Source of the DNA: Candidatus Nitrosopumilus sp.
GTDB lineage: Archaea > Thermoproteota > Nitrososphaeria > Nitrososphaerales > Nitrosopumilaceae
Direction: 5' to 3'
Length of the DNA stretch: 64,000 nucleotides
NCBI GenBank assembly: GCA_013911135.1
Contig: JACERO010000079.1
Location: forward strand, 24,051 to 88,050
In this document: positions 60,120 through 64,000 of the stretch, in pieces
Layout of the letters: each line of letters begins with the position of its first letter
Position numbering within the stretch: position 1 is the stretch's first letter
Translations under genes and position numbers: made by a program
The notes under the pieces: model-generated
What the model was told of the DNA's origin: nothing
Databases searched by the model: none
Seen by the model: the letters and a program-made list of their open reading frames with translations, nothing else

Positions 60120-60831
60120 TTTCCCATTGCCATCTGTAATTCATATATGAATCCAAACTTGTCTGATTAAACACCATTACAGACAAATCAGAAAACTCTT
60201 TTCCTTCCAAATCTTTTACGGTTCCTACAAAATTAGTTTCATTTTCAGTAGTTATTGCCTCAAAAACATGTACCTTCATTTGAGCAGTATCAAAATTATG
60301 CTCTTGAAGGTAAACTGCTATCTCTGAAGGCATAAAGTGTTTGTCTGGTTGTTTTGGCCAAGGTCTTGGAACTAAAATTACACTAAAACCATCAATCAAT
60401 GCCTTTTGTAATTCTAATTTCTTATCTTCAATCGGAGTTGTAACATGCATTGTAATTATTTTAGATTTATCAAGAGGAACTTTGGCTCTTGATGCAGCAA
60501 TCTGAATTGAACTAATACCCGAAATAATTTCAACTTCACCAAAAATTTCAATTAATCTATCTACAACTTCTGATTCAGAAAAATTTACATCTCCTGTAAA
60601 TGGAATTACTAGTGTTCTATCACCAAGCTCCGGAAGAATTTTTTGATAGGACTCTTCCTGATCTTTCATAGTAATTTTATAGATCTCTTTTCCTTCAATC
60701 AGATTCTCTATTGTCTTTAGTGTGTATTTGTAACCAATCACAATATCACAATTCTGAAGAATCTCTTTTACAATCTCAGTTACATATTTTGGTGAACCTG
60801 GTCCAACACCAACAGCATAAACTTTTCCCAA
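60115..60831 (-). CDS. cbiE: Cobalt-precorrin-7 (C5)-methyltransferase
   Basis: VYAVGVGPGSPKYVTEIVKEILQNCDIVIGYKYTL, VIPFTGDVNFSESEVV, EIISGISSIQIAASRAKVPLD. Confidence 0.87.
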   Translation of the reverse strand: MGKVYAVGVGPGSPKYVTEIVKEILQNCDIVIGYKYTLKTIENLIEGKEIYKITMKDQEESYQKILPELGDRTLVIPFTGDVNFSESEVVDRLIEIFGEVEIISGISSIQIAASRAKVPLDKSKIITMHVTTPIEDKKLELQKALIDGFSVILVPRPWPKQPDKHFMPSEIAVYLQEHNFDTAQMKVHVFEAITTENETNFVGTVKDLEGKEFSDLSVMVFNQTSLDSYMNYRWQWEN

Positions 60832-60833
60832 TT

Positions 60834-61325
60834 TTACTTCGTAAATCTTTGTCTGTCTTTAATATATTGCACAAAAGGCTCCCAGTCTACCTTCATGAAT
60901 TTTGTAGGCTCTTTTACAGGATATTTTACCCAATCTTCTGCTATTGCATATTGAAATTTTTCTTGCTTTCCATCTTTTTCATATTCTAAGTATAATGCGC
61001 TTCCCCAAACCTTTTCTTCAAAACTAATATTGGAAATATCATCGAATGCTAACTCCATATTTTTCTCATTTTCTAAATCATCTATTAGTTCTTCTTCACC
61101 ATAACCATCATGATGAATCATTGTGTTTTTTGATTTGATAAAATTAATTACCTGTCTTTGAGTGATAGCTTTCCACCACTTCATTCTAGCTTCTGTCTTG
61201 TGTACAAACATCAAGTGTTTGTCAGTCAATACTAACATGCCCTCTTTTCCACCAATTGAAAAGAACTTTTTAGATTCTCTCCACACTGAAACTAGATGTG
61301 CCTGAATCTTTTCATCAGATTGCAT
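60834..61325 (-). CDS. Conserved hypothetical protein (PH-domain-like)
   Basis: FFSIGGKEGMLVLTDKHLMFVHKTEARMKWW. Confidence 0.6.
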   Translation of the reverse strand: MQSDEKIQAHLVSVWRESKKFFSIGGKEGMLVLTDKHLMFVHKTEARMKWWKAITQRQVINFIKSKNTMIHHDGYGEEELIDDLENEKNMELAFDDISNISFEEKVWGSALYLEYEKDGKQEKFQYAIAEDWVKYPVKEPTKFMKVDWEPFVQYIKDRQRFTK

Positions 61326-61398
61326 GTCGGTTGATTTACTTGGCTTTGTTAAAAACTAATACAATTGGCTTTTAAGTATGGCACTTTGTGAAAAATAG

Positions 61399-62949
61399 TT
61401 GAATAGAATATTTTTGGTAATGACAATTTTATTAATTTTAGTTAGTGTTGGAAATCAAGCATTTGCACAATCAGTTGAGATCACTCGAACTCAAATACTT
61501 GATCCTATAGTAATTTTAGAGACTAATCTTGGAAATATCACAATAGAATTTTTCAATAATGATGCACCAAATCATGTTGAAAATTTTATCAAATTATCTG
61601 TATCTGGATTTTATGATGGAACTATCTTTCATAGAATAATTCCAGGATTTATGATTCAGGGAGGAGATCCAAATACAATCAATGGTGATCCAAGTACTTG
61701 GGGACAAGGAGGCCCAACAGAAAGAATAAACTCTGAATTTAACACAATTAAACACAATCGTGGAATTGTTTCTATGGCAAGAGCAAATGATCCAAACAGT
61801 GCCAGCTCTCAATTTTTTATTGTCCATAAAGATTCTATAGGCTATGAACAATCTCTTGATGGTAAATATTCAGTATTTGGTAGAATTGTAACTGATGAAA
61901 GTTTTGAAACACTTGATAAAATTGCAGCAGTTGAAACAGGACACAAAGATATACCAACAGACACAGAACAAGTCAAAATTATAAAGGTCACAACTATTCC
62001 TCGCTCTGAGGCGTCAAACCTTCTTGAATTACCAGATCCTGAACATACACAATCTACTGTAATTCCACCAACTGGTAATCAGAAATTTGAAAGTACTGAA
62101 CTCGAAATTACATTTAGTGCACCTGAAGGTTGGTTGTTGCAGGAACCTGATAAAATACAACAAAACTCTCCTGATGTAATTGCAGTAGGACCAAAGATCG
62201 GTGCAATAAATCCCGTAATTTCGTTAACAGTCCAACAAACCAACCAAAGAACTCTAGATGATCTTATTTCTGAAAAGGCTGAGGAATTAATTGAAGTAAT
62301 AGAATCAGAAAACTTGAAGATAATTTCACAGGAAAAGATAACCATCACTGGTTATCAGGCATATGTAACTAATGCCGAAGGATTATTTTTATCCAATAAC
62401 GAAAAAATTGATATAAAATTTAAAGAAGTTTTAATTTATGATACTGAAAAATTCTACACACTTGCATATGCTAATGGTATAGATGAATTTGATTCTCAAC
62501 TTCCAAGATTTGATGAAACAATTGATTCTTTTGAAATATTATCCAAAGACTCCTCTAAGAATGAACTCAATGATGAGGGAGGAGGATGTTTAATTGCAAC
62601 TGCAACATATGGTTCAGAACTTTCACCACAAGTACAACAACTCAGAGAACTAAGAGATAACAAACTACTGAACACAGAATCAGGGGTTTCATTTATGAAT
62701 ACATTCAATGATTTCTATTATTCATTTAGTCCATACATAGCAGATTATGAGCGTGAAAATCCAGTTTTCAAAGAGATAGTCAAGCTTGGAATTACTCCAA
62801 TGATTAGTTCTCTTTCAATTTTAAATTATGTGGATATGGATTCAGAAACTGAAGTGCTAGGATATGGAATATCTTTAATCATACTTAATCTGGGAATGTA
62901 TGTTGGAATTCCAGCTAGTGTGATTATTGGAATTAGAAAATATATCTAA
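61399..62949 (+). CDS. Secreted multidomain cyclophilin with CFI-box-like C-terminal domain
   Basis: Signal peptide; FYDGTIFHRIIPGFMIQGGDP, SASSQFFIVHKDS; later GGGCLIATATYGSELSPQVQQLRELRDNKL. Confidence 0.88.
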   Translation: MNRIFLVMTILLILVSVGNQAFAQSVEITRTQILDPIVILETNLGNITIEFFNNDAPNHVENFIKLSVSGFYDGTIFHRIIPGFMIQGGDPNTINGDPSTWGQGGPTERINSEFNTIKHNRGIVSMARANDPNSASSQFFIVHKDSIGYEQSLDGKYSVFGRIVTDESFETLDKIAAVETGHKDIPTDTEQVKIIKVTTIPRSEASNLLELPDPEHTQSTVIPPTGNQKFESTELEITFSAPEGWLLQEPDKIQQNSPDVIAVGPKIGAINPVISLTVQQTNQRTLDDLISEKAEELIEVIESENLKIISQEKITITGYQAYVTNAEGLFLSNNEKIDIKFKEVLIYDTEKFYTLAYANGIDEFDSQLPRFDETIDSFEILSKDSSKNELNDEGGGCLIATATYGSELSPQVQQLRELRDNKLLNTESGVSFMNTFNDFYYSFSPYIADYERENPVFKEIVKLGITPMISSLSILNYVDMDSETEVLGYGISLIILNLGMYVGIPASVIIGIRKYI

Positions 62950-63009
62950 CATGTATTATTACACAAATCTCTAGAATACTATAAATCTCTGAATTTAGAA
63001 CAAATTATA

Positions 63010-63189
63010 ATGAAAGTAACTTGGGATGAAAACATTTGTATTCATTCAGCCAAATGCGTCAAAAATCTTCCCTCAGTATTTACAAAACAAGATGGAAAAT
63101 TTGTTATCATACAAGATGGAGCACCTGAAGACCAAATTAGAAAAGTTGTAAAGGAATGTCCATCTGCTGCTCTTAAGATTGAAGAATAA
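63010..63189 (+). CDS. Small mono-cluster ferredoxin (divergent 4Fe-4S, Fer4_19-like), 59 aa; not in ORF track
   Basis: MKVTWDENICIHSAKCVKNLPSVFTKQDGKFVIIQDGAPEDQIRKVVKECPSAALKIEE*. Confidence 0.8.
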   Translation: MKVTWDENICIHSAKCVKNLPSVFTKQDGKFVIIQDGAPEDQIRKVVKECPSAALKIEE

Positions 63190-63241
63190 TGATTAAAAAG
63201 GAAAATTAAGAAGTTGAAATCATATACAATTATAATTCAAT

Positions 63242-63415
63242 ATGAAATTTATTAATTTTTCTTTAGGTTTTGAATTAAATGAACTTAAAAGATTTGAAAG
63301 TTTGGAACAGGAAGAACGAAAGATCGTTTTTTATTCAGAAAATAAGAATTCAATGTTCATCTTTGAATCTTTAATTAACAGTAGATGGGAAAGTACATCA
63401 AATTACACATTCTAG
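63242..63415 (+). CDS. Small hypothetical protein (57 aa), possibly truncated by the adjacent IS
   Basis: MKFINFSLGFELNELKRFESLEQEERKIVFYSENKNSMFIFESLINSRWESTSNYTF*; ends at the IS boundary. Confidence 0.4.
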   Translation: MKFINFSLGFELNELKRFESLEQEERKIVFYSENKNSMFIFESLINSRWESTSNYTF

Positions 63416-64000
63416 GAAATAATTATTTTTGTTATTTCTAAAATAATACACAATCATTTTCACAAAGAAATATTTGAGAGTTTCAATTGATATGATTGGT
63501 TTGTAATTTTGTATATCCGATTCTTCAGATATTATCAAATTTGTAATAATCCATGCATTGTACAAAATTAATGAATAGTAAAAGTATAGCAACCTTATGG
63601 ATTGGTTTGAACTATAGTTTTTGGTCTGAATCTTCCTATGCAGGCATAACCTGTCTCTATTCCCCACCGTTGCTTGTAATCAGTTGGAATGGATTGTATG
63701 TTGTGTGATATTTCTTTTGGTGAAATATTTGTTGCAAATGTAATGTACTGGTCTGTAAGATTTGATTTTTTTCTTGCATTCTTGTTTGGTAAAATGACTA
63801 GAGTAAATGACTCGACATGCCCTGATGCGGATTGTATCATACAATTTGAAATTGATTTTCTATCTCTATTAACATATTGTAAAATGGCATCTTTAATTCT
63901 TGGAGTCTTTTTTGCAGGCATTAGAAATTTCAAGTGTTTTTGTTTTATCACAGAAATTATTCCAGCTGTAAAAAACTCTCTATCAACTAATAACAATTTG
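63413..64000 (-). mobile_element. Partial insertion sequence, DDE transposase (IS4/ISH3-like), frameshifted near 63607 and cut by window edge
   Basis: LLVDREFF...DYKQRWGIETGYACIGRFRPKT in one frame, NQSIRLLYFYYSLILYNAWIITNLI in the next. Confidence 0.75.

Overview
This is a low-GC archaeal chromosome segment. Its gene content and order style fit a marine ammonia-oxidizing Nitrososphaerota (Thaumarchaeota, Nitrosopumilus-like); that assignment is an inference from recognisable proteins. Most of the window is densely packed core genome: G1P dehydrogenase, GGGP synthase, PRPP synthase, TyrRS, thermosome, SHMT, glutamine synthetase, aspartate kinase, RNase Z, CCA-adding enzyme, TFS and RpoL. It also carries much of the replication machinery: PCNA, a GINS-like protein, both PolD subunits and Orc1/Cdc6. 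B12-related genes (BluB, CbiH/CobJ, CbiE) and an MtrA-like protein are scattered through it. There are three tRNAs: Val-GAC, Arg-CCT with an enlarged D-loop, and Pro-GGG. The points most worth a second look are: (1) a probable replication origin upstream of orc1/cdc6 with two 22-bp ORB-like repeats; (2) several small ORFs missing from the supplied track (Cys-rich microproteins, a zinc-ribbon microprotein, a tandem pair of ~50-aa paralogues, a mono-cluster ferredoxin); (3) an atypical tRNA-Arg(CCT); (4) a 21-bp copy of the tRNA-Pro 3' end flanking a ~380-bp segment, resembling a remnant att site; (5) many single-base frameshifts, mostly at homopolymers, suggesting assembly error, with one zinc-finger gene breaking exactly at an A-AAA-AAG slippery heptamer; (6) a partial, frameshifted IS at the right edge. 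No CRISPR array, rRNA or obvious prophage was seen.
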